A stretch of DNA of 64,000 nucleotides from Tetracentron sinense (Eukaryota > Streptophyta > Magnoliopsida > Trochodendrales > Trochodendraceae). The notes under the pieces were generated by a model. The model saw nothing but the letters and a program-made list of their open reading frames with translations, was not told the DNA's origin and did no database searches. The DNA is taken from assembly GCA_015143295.1 (NCBI GenBank), contig CM026564.1, positions 10,838,416 through 10,902,415 of the forward strand. The letters are read 5' to 3'. Of the stretch, positions 1 to 11,105 are shown one piece after another. Position numbers and translations under genes: made by a program. Position 1 is the first letter of the stretch. Every line of letters starts with the position of its first letter.

Positions 1-453
1 GTTGTCCATGGTGAAGGGTGCCGAACCCGTTGTCACGTTGTGTTGTGCATAGTGCTGAGCTCGTTGTCCGTTGTCTTATGTACAACGTGCCCGTCGTGCT
101 GTACAACGTACTCGTTGTCTGTTGCACAACAGATGCACAAAGTATACGTTATCAGAGCTAGAGCTATGTCCTTAGTGCCTTCCGAGCTACGTCCTTAGTG
201 CCTTCCGAGCTACGTCCTTAGTGCCTTCCGAGCTACGATTGCCTGCAGGTCCAGACTATTTTGGCCATATCTTTTGACTCGTTCGTCCGATTTTGACGAT
301 TCAACTTGCGTTGGGTTCGTACTTCGAAAAGGAACATTTCTAACATTTCAGAATTTCCAATTTCTTCCTTATTTATTAATTATACCTCTTTAATGGAAAA
401 ATAGCAACGAAAGTGTCATGCATTAAATGTGAAAAGGTCCGGGGCTCTACATT
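1..453 (-). mobile_element. LTR fragment (start of a minus-oriented gypsy LTR), cut by window edge
   Basis: On the minus strand the LTR begins at 453 with TGTAGAGCCCCGGAC and runs off the left edge. It matches the start of solo LTR G1 (50500-50935) almost base for base. It sits inside the 3' LTR of element A: 454 onward lines up with 7803-7958 of A's other LTR, and the sequence left of 454 does not. A TSD would be TTGTA at 454-458, but the other copy is outside the window. The conserved LTR box lies at about 265-325. Confidence 0.8.
161..236. repeat. 23-bp tandem repeat in the LTR
   Basis: Three head-to-tail units of 23 bp with the core CTACGTCCTTAGTGCCTTCC (161-183, 184-206, 207-229), followed by a partial unit. 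A reduced version is in G1 near 50715-50768. The repeat lies between the palindrome-rich U3 cassette and the conserved LTR box. Confidence 0.85.
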
Positions 454-607
454 GTATACGTGCTTAAATAATTCATTAAATTAATCATAGCATTCTTGAT
501 ACAATTTTCTCACAATTCCAAATTTCCATTTCATGAATTTGAGATTACATAGGCTACATGCCTTGGCACTCATACCAAGACATGTACGAAAGTTCCGGGG
601 TTCTACA
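454..607 (-). mobile_element. Element A 3' LTR, first 154 bp
   Basis: Matches 7803-7958 of the 5' LTR of A. The LTR start on the minus strand is at 607 (TGTAGAACCCCGGAAC), directly next to the polypurine tract. The rest is displaced by the LTR ending at 453. Confidence 0.88.
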
Positions 608-621
608 TCCTCCCCCCTTAC
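608..621 (-). other. Polypurine tract of element A
   Basis: Reads GTAAGGGGGGAGGA on the minus strand, immediately before the 3' LTR start. This is the expected plus-strand primer site. The same G-run occurs at the matching place in elements B, E and H. Confidence 0.85.
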
Positions 622-707
622 AAAAATTTCATCTTCGAAATTTAGATGATACTTGCATTACAAACCAAAACAAAATTACAAGTCATATACAAAACGTATA
701 CAAAAAC

Positions 708-2240
708 TCATTCAAACAATTCCGGGTACTTCGCTTTGACTTCGGTTTCACGCTCCCACGTAGCTTCTTCTCGAGCATGATGTTTCCATTGCACAAGAAC
801 CAATGGGATAGACTTGTTACGAAGGACTTGATCTCTCCGATCCAAAATGTGAACCGGCTTCTCAACCAAAGTGAGATCCTCTCGAATTTCCAACGGCTCC
901 CAGTCTATGATATGCGAAGGATCCGTAATGTACTTCCAAAGCATAGACACATGGAAAATGTCGTGAACCACGGCTATGTGAGGTGGAAGAGCTACCCTGT
1001 AAGCAACTTCACCAACTTGCGTGATGATCTTGAACGGGCCAACATATCGAGGACTAAGCTTGCCTCGCCTGCCAAATCTCATAATCCCCTTGCTAGGAGA
1101 TACCTTCATAAAGACTTGATCCCTAACCTGGAATTCCAAATCCCTACAGCGTGTGTCCGCATAGCTCTTTTGATGATCTTGAGCGATTTTCAACCGATCC
1201 CGGATGATCTTGACTATACTCGCAGTTTGATCGATCAACTCTGGACCTAACACTTTTCTGTCTCCTACCTCATCCCAGTAGAGAGGAGACCTGCAACTTC
1301 ACCCATACAAGGCCTCAAATGGAGCCATTTGGATGCTCGCTTGATAGCTATTGTTATAGGCGAATTCAACCAAAGGCAAGTGTTCTTCCCAATTGCCCTT
1401 GAAATCCATCAAACAAGCCCGAAGCATGTCTTCTATAACTTGGTTCACCCTCTCGGTTTGTCCATCTGTCTGCGGATGAAAAGTGGTGCTGAAATCAAGT
1501 CGGGAACCCATAGCTTCCTGAAAGCTTTTCCAGAATCTTGACATGAATCTTGGATCCTGATCTGACACATTACTGACTGGCATCCCGTGTAGCCTAACAA
1601 CTTCCTTAATATATCGTGTGGCCAACTGACTAGAGTTGAAGGTGGTTCAATAAGGCAAGAAATGCGCGGGATTTGTTAAACGATCCACCACAACCCATAT
1701 CGCATCTGAGCCCCTTGCCGTCTTTGGCAAGCCAACTATAAAGTCCATGGAGATGTTCTCCCATTTCTACTCGGGAATCGGGAGAGACTGCAATAGACCT
1801 GCTGGTCTCAAGTGTTCTGCCTTTACCTGCTGGCACACCAAGCACCGTGCCACATATTCCGTAACATCCCTCTTTATAGTCTGCCACCAAAAGTGACTCT
1901 TGAGGTTCCAGTACATCTTCGTACCCCCAGGATGCACAGTATACTTTGATCGGTGTGCTTCATCCATAATCTCCCTTCGAAGATCTACATTGGCTGGAAT
2001 ACATAGCCTTCCTTTGAACGTAATGGCACCCCGGCTAGTGAGAGAGAAGTCCTCACTACCCTTGGTAACTTCCTTGTCTCGAAAAGCCAACAATTCAGCA
2101 TCCGTGGCTTGGTATTCTTGGATTAAATCTATAATGTATGGCCGAACCGTGACATTTTCCAAAACAGGACCGCGAACTGTATCATTCACACTAATGTCCA
2201 GATTTACCAAATCCTCCAATAATCTCCATTATTGCACCAA
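708..2240 (-). pseudogene. Element A integrase with C-terminal chromodomain (decayed)
   Basis: C-terminal part of the Ty3/gypsy polyprotein, which joins element cDNA to the host chromosome. On the minus strand the HHCC zinc finger lies at about 2000-1860 (two His, then CLVCQQ), followed by the catalytic core (for example DPRFMSRFWKSF at about 1550) and the RQKSYADTR region. A chromodomain-like tail ends in EEATWERETEVKAKYPELFE before the stop at 708. The tail identifies a chromovirus; Tekay/Del is the best fit. In-frame stops include TAG at 1767 (after LPIPE) and breaks near 1626 and 1254. The neighbouring open pieces keep one frame, so decay is mainly by substitution. Confidence 0.9.
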
Positions 2241-3660
2241 CATGTGTGCTAATAACCCCGGAGGTCTTCTACTCAAAGCATCAACCACTACATTTGCTTT
2301 GCCCAGGTGGTATTGAATGGTACAATCATAGTCTTTCAAAAATTTCATCTAACGCCGTTGCCTTAGATTCAGCTCCTTTTGGGAAAAGAGATACTTGAGA
2401 CTCTTGTGATCCATGAACACATAGAATTCTACCCTGTACAAGTAATGTCACCAAATCTTGAGTGCAAACACGACTGCGGCAAGTTCCAAGTCGTGCATGG
2501 GGTAATTCTTTTCATGCTCCTTCAATTGTCTTGATGCATAGGCAATGACTTTCTTGTATTGCATGAGCACACACCCAAGTCCAACGTGCGAGGCATCACT
2601 ATACACCTCATACCCATAAGGTCCGGATGGCACAGTAAGGATAGGGGCTGTAGTAAGCCTCTTCTTCAGTTCCGTGAAACTGATCTCACACTTATCACTC
2701 CATACAAATTTCGCATTCTTCCTTGTCAAATAAGTGAACGGTGCCGCAAGGCTGGAGAAACCCTCTACAAATCTCTTGTAGTAGCTTGCCAACCCAAGGA
2801 AACTGCGTATCTCTGTGACACTCTTGGGCCTCGCCCAACTGATGACTGCCTCTATCTTCTTCGGATCCACCGATATGCCTTCCACGGATACAACGTGGCC
2901 TAGGAATGCCACCTCTTCCAACCAAAATTCACACTTGCTAAGTTTGGCGTATAGCTTGTGCTCTCTTAGCATTTCCAAAGCAAGACGAAGGTCTCGCATG
3001 TGATCTTCCCGTGTCTGGGAATATATCAAGATGTCATCGATAAACACGATCACACATCGATCAAGACATGGCTGGAATACCAGGTTCATCAAATCCATAA
3101 AGGCTACCGGCACGTTCGTGAGACCAAAAGGCATCACCAAGAACTCGTAGTGTTCGTATCGAGTCCAAAAAGTAGTTTTGGGAATATCTTCCGCCTTAAT
3201 CTTCAACTGGTGATAGCCCGGTCGAAGATCTATCTTTGAGAAAAATCTTGCTCCTTTCAACTAATCGAACAAGTCATCAATCCTAGGCAATGGGTACCTA
3301 TTCTTTATAGTGACTTTGTTCAACTATCGGTAATCGACGCACATCTGCATCGAGCCATCCTTCTTCTTAATAAATAACATCGGGGCACCCCACGGTGAGG
3401 CACTTGGTCGAATAAAACCAAGGCCTTGCAATTCCTTCAACTGAGTCTTCAACTCCTTGAGTTCAATAGGGGTCATTCTATACGGAGCCCGAAAAATGGG
3501 AGCTGTGCCTGGTGCAAGCTCGATCACAAACTCAATCTCCCTGTCTGAAGGTAACCCTGGCAACTCCTCTAGAAATACATCCAGGAATTCACTCACGACC
3601 GGAATAGTCGAAGAGTCCTTTGCCTCGGGGTTAGCTAAGCTCAACGCCGCAAAGCGAGCA
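2241..3660 (-). pseudogene. Element A reverse transcriptase and RNase H (decayed)
   Basis: The RT copies element RNA into cDNA and RNase H removes the RNA strand. RT begins around 3560 ([14 protein letters not shown]) and holds the catalytic [10 protein letters not shown] near 3040. RNase H follows with [16 protein letters not shown] and [14 protein letters not shown] near 2600-2500. The longest open piece is 2448-3260 (270 codons). A TGA follows KIW at 2448, a stop shared with element B. Another stop lies at about 3262 and another near 3320. Upstream and downstream pieces stay in the same frame as protease and integrase, as expected for a single pol ORF. Confidence 0.92.
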
Positions 3661-4019
3661 ATACCTCTACCTTTCTACCCTTGAAAGTGGAATGGTTTTC
3701 CTTCTACCGGCTTAAAGAGTACCATTTTCTCAAAGCAAGCTATATGCCCGTGATGTGCTGCTAACCAATCCATTCCTAATATAATGTCAAAGTCTTGGAA
3801 TCCAAGAACTATTAGATCAACCGCCAACTCGTGGCTTCCCACTTGAACCACACTGTTTCTATACACTTTATCCATCAAAACTGTTTTGCCAAGAGGAGTC
3901 GAAATGGCTAACTTCGATTCTAGCTGACTAGGCTCCACCGAAAAGCCTTCTGAGAAGCTCGGCGAGACAAACGAATGAGTAGACCCAGTGTCGATCAATA
4001 CTCGAGCCAAACACTCATT
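3661..4019 (-). pseudogene. Element A aspartic protease (start of pol)
   Basis: Retropepsin-type protease that would process gag-pol. The active-site motif is [10 protein letters not shown] at about 3990-3960. The second conserved block, [15 protein letters not shown], is near 3760. Element B starts its pol with MNECLARVL; here the equivalent residues NECLARV remain but the ATG is gone. Gag is in another frame and about 280 bp away; 4020-4296 is AT-rich spacer with no gene. Confidence 0.88.
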
Positions 4020-4296
4020 GACTAGTAAGGTTCCTAAAATTTTAACTAGTTAAGTCAATCCATGCATCAACAACGTATACATATTGGTATATATATACAT
4101 ATAATCATGCCATATACGTACACAATCGAATAATCCATAACAAAATTTAAGGAAAATTAAATAACTACAACTGTGTACCTTGCACTACATCGTTAGATGC
4201 AAGTGCATCATCCTCTGTCAAGGTAAAAACTATCCCCTGGTTCGCCTGGCGAGGCGAAGGTGTAGACTGAGTAGTTTGGGATGACGCCTGGTATGA

Positions 4297-5428
4297 TCAT
4301 GTTGGGCGTGCTGGGGGCCTAATCCCCTGAGACTGGCCTGGTAAATGCCGACTGGGGCAATCCCTGATCACATGGCCCTGGCGACCACAATGAAAACATC
4401 CACCCGATGCCCTTCGGCAATCTACTGCTGGGTGCATTCGGTCGCACGAAGTGCAGACCTCGTGTGTATAGGTCGAAGGGGCCGGAGGTGGAGCATACCT
4501 CACCGTCTGAGGTATAACTAGCCGTGGGGCTGGAAGAGCCTGAGGTCGCGGTGCCTGAGGCATGTACGGCCGTGGAACTGGAGGTGCATAAGATGGCCTC
4601 ATTGGTGGTGCTAGCCACGTGTACCGATAAGGGCTGGTACGAGCCTGCCTCTTTGGAGGTGCCGAACTACTAGGTTGGCCTCTTGCCAACTCCCTCTTCT
4701 TGGACACTGCCTCCGAATTTGCCTCGATCAATAAGGCCCTATCTACTACTTCCGGATAAGTAGCGTGCCTGAAAGCCGATACTTTCTCCATAATGATATC
4801 CTTGAGCCCTTGCTCAAATCTCCTTGCCTTCCTTGCCTCAGTAGCAACCATGTGAGGCGCAAATCTAGAGAGTTCCAAGAACTTAGTCTCATAAGCGGCC
4901 ATGGTCATCGTACCTTGCTCTAGGTCAATGAACTCTTTTTTTTTCTTTTCCAGTGCTCCAACAGGAAAGTACTTCTTATAAAAAGTATCCTTGAACTCCT
5001 CCCAAGTCCAAGGTTGACCCTGCATAGTCAAATCCCGTGTCCTCAATGCGGACAACCACCAATGGTGGGCTTCGCCCTCTAGCATGAAAACTGCCCATGC
5101 TACTTTCTCTTCCTCTGTCGGAGAGAGAACTGCAAAGATCTTCTCCATCTGGAGGATCCATGCCTCCGCAGCAAGAGGGTCCACACTCCCATGGAATGAT
5201 GGAGGCCTCAATCTCCTGAATGCCTCAACCCCAGCTATACGATGTACTGGAGCCGCGGGCGGTGGAGTAGGTGCCGCCGACGATGGTATAGCCTGCCGAG
5301 CCGCCAGGATGACGAGTGTCTTAGCAATAGAGCCTAAGACCAGAGAGAGGTCCGGCTGCTCAACCTCGTCTCTAGAAGAAGATGAAGTTGTAGTATGTGG
5401 TCCACGACCCTTATGTGCCTCCTCTCAT
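4297..5428 (-). pseudogene. Element A gag with CCHC zinc knuckle
   Basis: Structural protein of the virus-like particle. The retrotransposon gag domain is visible (MRPPSFHGSVDPLAAEAW near 5200, then HHWWLSALRTRDLTM). A proline-rich stretch follows, then the zinc knuckle CFHCGRQGHVIRDC near 4380-4340. The longest open piece is 4297-5211 (304 codons). The likely original ATG is at 5428-5426, by comparison with element E, but a small indel and an early TAA after five codons put it out of frame. The frame from just downstream to 4297 has no further stop, so this gag is damaged mainly at its start. Confidence 0.9.
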
Positions 5429-5767
5429 GACTAAGGTCCAGAGAACAATAGCACCATATGAGTCTCACTTGAAAACACAATTTATCATAGTTCTATTTCA
5501 CAATAATTCAATTTGTATTAGTTGTATAATACTAATATTCATTGCATCACAACCATCAGTGTATTTATAATATTATACCTTGGTGTTCTAGCGTTCCTAA
5601 GACTTGTACTTGGTTGTAACAACCATTTGGACCAAGACTAAAGTTTAGTCTCGCACTTGGAATCATGACTCGCTTCCGACTTACTTCCTTCCTAACTTGT
5701 TTCCTAACATATGCTCTTGTCAAGCCGTGGTATAGATTCTAAGTGACCCTAAAGACCTAAAGCCTAA
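5429..5767 (-). other. Untranslated leader of element A
   Basis: About 340 bp between the primer site and gag, with no ORF of note. It aligns with the leader of element E (32774-33111), including a shared block that reads CTAGAACACCAAGGTAT in E. Confidence 0.7.
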
Positions 5768-5779
5768 GCTCTGATACCA
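5768..5779 (-). other. Primer-binding site of element A (tRNA-iMet type)
   Basis: Reads TGGTATCAGAGC on the minus strand, four bases inside the 5' LTR end. This is complementary to the 3' end of plant initiator methionine tRNA. Confidence 0.9.
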
Positions 5780-6084
5780 CTCCTGTTGCGACCCAAAACG
5801 CACCCTAGGAGTTAGAGTGAACTTTGGACGACTAATCATGACTTACATGACTTGCTAGACAAACCATCCTGCAAAAACCCACAGAGCATATATAAAGAGG
5901 ATATAAACAGTGGAAACATACTTAAACATAGCACAGTGGAAGATTTAACCAAACCTCTATGTATATACAAGTGATCCAAGTTATACAAAAGATACACCAA
6001 AGAAAGTGCGGACATGCCCGCCAAAATACATAAATCTAACTCTCAAGCTCACCCACAGTTGCATCACTCAGAATCTACTACCAT

Positions 6085-6204
6085 CTAATAGTAACCCTTG
6101 ACCGGAGGTTCCTCTAAAGGTTCCTCAACGTACTCCTCCTCCACCCAGGGGCTCGGAGCACAGACATCAAAAGGAGCAGCTACTCCGCTATCACCTACCA
6201 ACAT
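6085..6204 (-). CDS. LTR micro-ORF, 39 aa (element A copy)
   Basis: Short open frame starting MLVGDSGVAAPFDV, holding CAPSPWVEEEYVEE and ending GYY-stop. Length and residues match the copies in M (56256) and G1 (43847) closely. It starts in a conserved block right after the dyad GCTGAG-N9-CTCAGC. I do not recognise the product: an acidic peptide with one Cys and one Trp. Whether it is translated is unknown; conservation across LTR subfamilies is the only support. Confidence 0.45.
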   Translation of the reverse strand: MLVGDSGVAAPFDVCAPSPWVEEEYVEEPLEEPPVKGYY

Positions 6205-6529
6205 AAGAAGTACGGCTGAGCATGGAATACTCAGCGGGTACCAAATACTAACCAATAGTCATAGCATAAAAATGGCAATACATAAATCAGGAGCAATTCA
6301 TATATGTAAAACGGGAACAATTCATGTCATACAAGGAAGTAAAGCATTTATATTCATGCTTGCATTTCGTAAAAAGCCGATAAAACCTCTTGAAATCATG
6401 GTGTGCTTTGAAAGCTTGTCATGTTTGTCTTGCTTGATCTTGTCGAGCGTGTTGTACGTGTCATGCCATGCCATGTGTGCTTACTTGTGATCATGTAACT
6501 TGTGAGATACACTTGTGAGATATCCTTGT

Positions 6530-6700
6530 GAGATGCACTTGAGAGGGAAGGAAAACCCTTCTTTATGCAATGCACTTGAGAGGGAAGGGAGACCCTTCTT
6601 TATGAAATGCACTTGAGAGTGAGGGGAGTCCCCTCGTGGTATGTTTGTTCTTGTTTCCTTGTGAAAAGCGAGGTAAAACATATCGTAGGATATGTCCCAC
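6530..6700 (-). repeat. Hairpin minisatellite in element A LTR
   Basis: About three units of roughly 45 bp. Each has an inverted repeat, GAAGGG-N3-CCCTTC in most units of this subfamily. One unit here has GAGGGGA-N-TCCCCTC, so both stem arms changed together. A second stem, ACATATC-N3-GGATATGT, follows at about 6668-6686. Confidence 0.75.
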
Positions 6701-7552
6701 CTCTAATCATGTTCTTGAAAATACGATAAATCATGTCATGCATGCCGTGCTCATAGAAGTCGTGTGAATACTTACAATTGAATTTAAATATGACATGTTT
6801 GAGGATTTCACAATACATTGCACATCACCATTTAAACAAGTAACAAATTAAACAATTTAGGGAAAATGCAAAAACACACTATCATAACCCAAACAATTTC
6901 CCTAAACTTTAAGCATGCATTTTCTTAATTTATTATTCATTTTATTCACCTTGGCATTCCATCAAACATGGTATGTTCATTATTTGTTAACCCTACAACA
7001 TGCTTTTCTAGGTGGGTTATAATTCCATCATACATGTTTGTTCATTATGGATACAATGCCCTCCCCATTTCAATTATCACAACACAACCATTTGCATCCA
7101 ATCGCCCATTCCATCTCCATTCACAACATCCACACATCCCAACTCATAGCACAAGTATAGATGAAGGAAAACAAAGAAACATGGAGGAAAAGAGGAACTA
7201 TAACTAGGAGAGTAGCAAGAAGTACCGACCTTGACAAATGAGAGAAAGAATCCCCTTCCAAAACGTTCGTGAGTCGCTGCCCTAGCTTGGAGAAACTACT
7301 CCTTGCGAGCTTGAACCGGAATCTTGAAGCAATCCAAGCTTAAGGTGACCTAGGGTTCACAAACCCTTTGATTTCTTCTCAAAAATCAAACCCTAGGTTT
7401 AGAAATCTCCTTCTCTTCTCTCTTCCTCTCTAATATCTTCTAAGTGTGATAAATGAGCCTTAAAGGCTCGGGAAAACCTTAAGAGGAAGGAGTGAAACGC
7501 CCAAAAGACGAAAACACCCTTAATGAAAATTCTGCAAAAAAACACGAAGACC

Positions 7553-7700
7553 GAGCGATCGGTGTGTTGACCGAGCTCTCGACCAAAAATCAACTCTTTG
7601 GAAAATTTCGCCATAAAAAATTTTCAACCAGTCGATAGCCTCCGATCGATCGGTTTTGGACCGATCGATGGCTCCATGGACCGAGCGATCGGTGGTCTAC
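7553..7700 (-). promoter_or_regulatory. U3 palindrome cassette of element A
   Basis: Cluster of CCGAGCGATCGGT, CCGATCGATCGGT and near-palindromic variants, upstream of the transcribed part of the LTR. The same position in other LTRs holds related or different palindromes. Confidence 0.6.
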
Positions 7701-7958
7701 AGGTTTTGACACAGAGACCATTTTTCACCCATTTTCCACTACTTGGACTGATCCTAGTTCTCTTTTGACATTTCCTAAACATGACTAGGGTCTCCTTAAA
7801 GCTTGTATATGTGCTTAAATAATTCATTAAATTAATCATAGCATTCTTGACACAATTTTCTCATAGTTCCAAATTTTCATTTCATGAATTTGAGATTACA
7901 TAGGCTACATGCCTTGGCACTTATGCCAAGACATGTACGAAAGTTCCAGGGTTGTACA

Positions 7959-8673
7959 CCCTGTCCCAATTCTTGAGAGATATTTTGAGTCTCTTAAGCT
8001 TTAAGAAAAAAGCAATAATAGGGTCAGCAATAATATCAACAAACCAAGAATCAGAAACTAACCTTTTGAAGTTGGAGTGACTAATCCACATCTTTTGGAA
8101 TTTAAAGGAAGGAGGCTTTTGAGATCTATCATTTTCAAACTTGAGAATAAGAGGAGCATGATTCGAGTTGAGTCTGGATAAATGAGTAACCTGAGGTGTT
8201 GGAAGATTATTACTCCATTCAATATTATACAAAATACGATCCAGCCTGGTATAAATTCTATTAACACCCATCTGATTGTTGCACCATGTAAACTTATTTC
8301 CAGAAAAAACCCGCATCAATAAGACCCATGTCATTGATGAATTCATTAAATTCTTCCAGAGATCTAACATTGGGATCTCTTCCCCCCAATTTTTCTCTAG
8401 AGTTGGCAATAGCATTGAAATCACCAGCAAAAAGCAGAGGACCATTGAAGTTAGATAACAGCAGAGATAAATCAATCCACAGAATCAATCTACCATTACT
8501 ACAACATTTGGCATATTAAGCATCTTACTCAAGGCTACAATTTTATCAGAGGTTTGCATAGGTTCCATAATGGCAATCCTAGATATGTTATAAGAATTTA
8601 CCAAATACTTTAGTCTGGCTTTAGAAGCTATGTTACCAACCCCTCTAATATTCCAGGATAAAATACTAATCAT
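7959..8673 (-). pseudogene. LINE ORF2, endonuclease domain (partial, frameshifted)
   Basis: AP-endonuclease-like domain that nicks target DNA to prime LINE insertion. Starts MISILSWNIRGVGN at 8673. Further motifs are GDFNAI near 8420, FTWCNNQ and RLDRILYN near 8270-8220, and SNHAPLIL near 8160. The domain changes frame around 8480 and again near 8300, and the middle is shorter than usual. The downstream RT is absent because element A interrupts the reading frame at 7959. The start ATG overlaps the ORF1 stop (ATGATTAG, 8673-8666), a compact ORF1/ORF2 junction. Confidence 0.85.
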
Positions 8674-9123
8674 TGGAAACTATACTAGTATCTTCCAACA
8701 AAAAAGGAGCTTGAGCTCTAGATCTTGTTATTCGATCAAAAGGGAGAATCCCTGTAACGCCCCAAAATACCCCCTAGGAGTTAGGACACTTTGGGGACGT
8801 GACATGACCTGAAATCAACCTGCAAGAGTATACAAGGCATGCAAAATAGTGAACTAAAGATTTCTTTAATGACTTAACTATATTCCAAGTGCAATTGACT
8901 ACAATAATTGAACAGAATTTACATGTATGTGAACTCCTTAACTTGAGTCCCAACTCAAGTGAGACAAACATCCCCAAGCATAAGAACCTAAAATACATGT
9001 CTCTCTCTCACTCATCCCAACCATTGACCATATTCCAAGATTCCTAATATCTGGGTGACAGCCAGAGCGGTCTCCTGCTATACATGAGCCGCCTCTATCC
9101 GAAGAACTTGAAGTCCATATATC

Positions 9124-9144
9124 TTATAACGTACCTACTGACAT
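9124..9144 (-). pseudogene. LTR micro-ORF remnant in D1
   Basis: The conserved start is kept (MSVGT), but a TAA follows after six codons. Only a short phrase of the usual downstream coding sequence is recognisable. Confidence 0.5.
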
Positions 9145-9499
9145 AAAAGTACAGCTCGACATGGAATACTCAGCGAGTACAACTTACTAGCTAATGATAG
9201 TGATAACGATAAAATGTGAAACAATAATATATCATGTATGGTGCAATTCATTTTTACATATACATAATCAGAGTACGGAAGCTAATACGACTAACACTTG
9301 TACAATTATTAAACATCATACTTTAAATCATACATTCTATTCGTGTTTTAACCCATGCTTGTTTTCCATTACCTTGTGAGTTCTTTATTGGCTAGTACCC
9401 GAACTATGAAATGGATGAACATACTAGGTTCTTGTTTGGTTCTTGTCTCATGAGAATCATTCGTGTTTTCTTGTCGACTTGCATGTGAGTTTTCTTGCT

Positions 9500-9950
9500 T
9501 TCATGGGAATAGATGATAGTGCCCGTACCTAGTCTTAGTACATTATCACCCTTCCATATTCCTTTATTCTTGCTTGGAGACAGATACTAGTACCCGTACC
9601 TGGTCTTAGTATACTAGTATCCTCTCATACTTGTTGGAAACAGATGTTAATGCCCGTACCTGTTCTTCCCTTTCATGCTTGCTGGCAATAGATGTTAGTG
9701 GCCGTACCTGGTCTTAGTACACCAACACCCTTCCATGTTTCTTGATTCTTGCTTGTCATGTTTTCTTGTGAGCCAGGTATGACATATTCTAGGGATATGC
9801 CCTACCCTTGACATTCATGCTTGTTTAACTTGTGAGCTAGGTATGACATATCTTGTGATATGCCCTACCCTTGATATTCATGCTTGTTTAACTTGTGAGC
9901 CAGGTATGGCATATCCTAGGGATATGCCTTACCCTTGACATTCATTCGTT
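9500..9950 (-). repeat. Two hairpin minisatellites in D1
   Basis: 9510-9730: about four units around CCCGTACCTGGTCTTAGTA, one flanked by perfect arms GATACTAGTA and TACTAGTATC. 9770-9945: three units with CATATCC-N3-GGATATG or CATATC-N4-GATATG inside an outer GGTA...TACC pair. Confidence 0.75.
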
Positions 9951-10911
9951 TCGTGAATCACATTCTTGTTCTTGTTGTTTTCTTATATGCATATACTTGA
10001 AAACCCGGTTCATGCAAGCATGCGTGCTTGTGGGTGAGTTCCGTGGGCATATTGATGACATGGAAGGATTGAGAATAACACATGGCATCTGTAAAATTTT
10101 AGGCACATGATAGACATTGGATAATTCATAAAGCATATCATTATTTTTACAAAAATTTGGGGAATGTCCCATAGTTCATATTTCATGATTTTAGTCTCAC
10201 CTTTTACACAAGCATTACATCAACACCTTACATGCACTATATCTTTAACCCCTTATACATATTTCCCTAACTTTATATTCCTAATCCATTCATGCATTTT
10301 GACGAACATGTAGCTTCCAATCTTTTTATCTCAATTTATTTGTATTTCCTCATTTAAGCATTTCATCAAACACATGGGGTGTGTTCATTATGAGTAAAGT
10401 GCCCCTCCATCATTTTCCATCATAACACACATCACAACCAATGGCATCCAATCGCCTCAACCCATTCACATTCCACACATCCACATTCAATCCATTTATC
10501 TTGTTTATCTTAGGGAAAATGACATATTTCAACCAAAAAGGAAAAATGGGGGAGATTCAATACACATTCACTTAAGAAATCCTAGGTTATTACTAAAGTA
10601 GTTAGTAGAGTGTACTAGCCTTGAAAAGGAGGAAGAAACCCTTGAGAATGTCATAGGAAACATTGCTCAAGTTTGGAGGAGTAACTCCTCACGTGCTTGA
10701 GGCTTGGGCTTGAAGAAATCCAAGCTTCAATGGGTCCTCCAACAATTCTTGCACCAAACCCTAGTTCTTCCCTTCTTCTATCTCCCAAAATCCCCAAACA
10801 TATGTGCTTGAGGGTTTATGAAACCCTCCCCCATGATTTGGGGCTTTATATAGAAAATGGGGGGTCAAAAGACCCATTTACCCTTAATGAAATCTGCAAA
10901 AACATGAATGA

Positions 10912-11105
10912 CCAAGCGATCGGTGCTTATGACTGAGCGATCGGTACCCAACCGAGCGATCAATTGAAAACACTGTCTCTGGAATTTTTTCCCATAGAAA
11001 AAAGTGAACTAGTCGATAGATACTGATCGATTGGTTGTGGACCGATCAATCTCTATATTGGACTGAGCGATCGGTTTTGGACCGAGTGATCGCTAGAGAT
11101 CGGTG
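10912..11105 (-). promoter_or_regulatory. U3 palindrome cassette of D1
   Basis: Series of GAGCGATCGGT and CGATCGATTGGT-type near-palindromes, in the same LTR position as in A, B, E, G2, G3 and M. Confidence 0.55.

Larger units (their letters stand above)
454..7958 (-). mobile_element. Element A: Ty3/gypsy chromovirus (Tekay/Del-type), minus strand
   Basis: In minus orientation the order is 5' LTR (5784-7958), primer site, leader, gag, protease, RT/RNase H, integrase with chromodomain, polypurine tract, 3' LTR (454-607 and beyond). The 3' LTR is interrupted at 453 by another LTR and leaves the window. A interrupts the endonuclease domain of a LINE at 7959. The candidate TSD on the right is CCCTG (7959-7963); its partner is not visible. 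Many in-frame stops, mostly explicable as CGA-to-TGA, CAA-to-TAA or TGG-to-TAG changes as expected from methylated cytosines, make it non-autonomous. Confidence 0.93.
5784..7958 (-). mobile_element. Element A 5' LTR (2175 bp)
   Basis: On the minus strand it runs from TGTACAACCCTGGAAC at 7958 to GGGTCGCAACA at 5784. In that direction: palindrome cassette (7700-7553), R region, polypyrimidine-rich segment, hairpin repeats (6700-6530), the conserved dyad with a micro-ORF (6204-6085), and the LTR end. The end sequence CTCCTAGGGTGCGTTTTGGG links it to E, G1 and M. Confidence 0.9.

Noticed and set aside
558..1250. 230-codon plus-strand ORF
   Set aside because: Antisense shadow of the element A integrase, whose minus-strand frame has recognisable motifs.
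5768..5779. tRNA-Met-like match near the LTR ends
   Set aside because: Only the 12-base primer-binding site is present; there is no tRNA gene.
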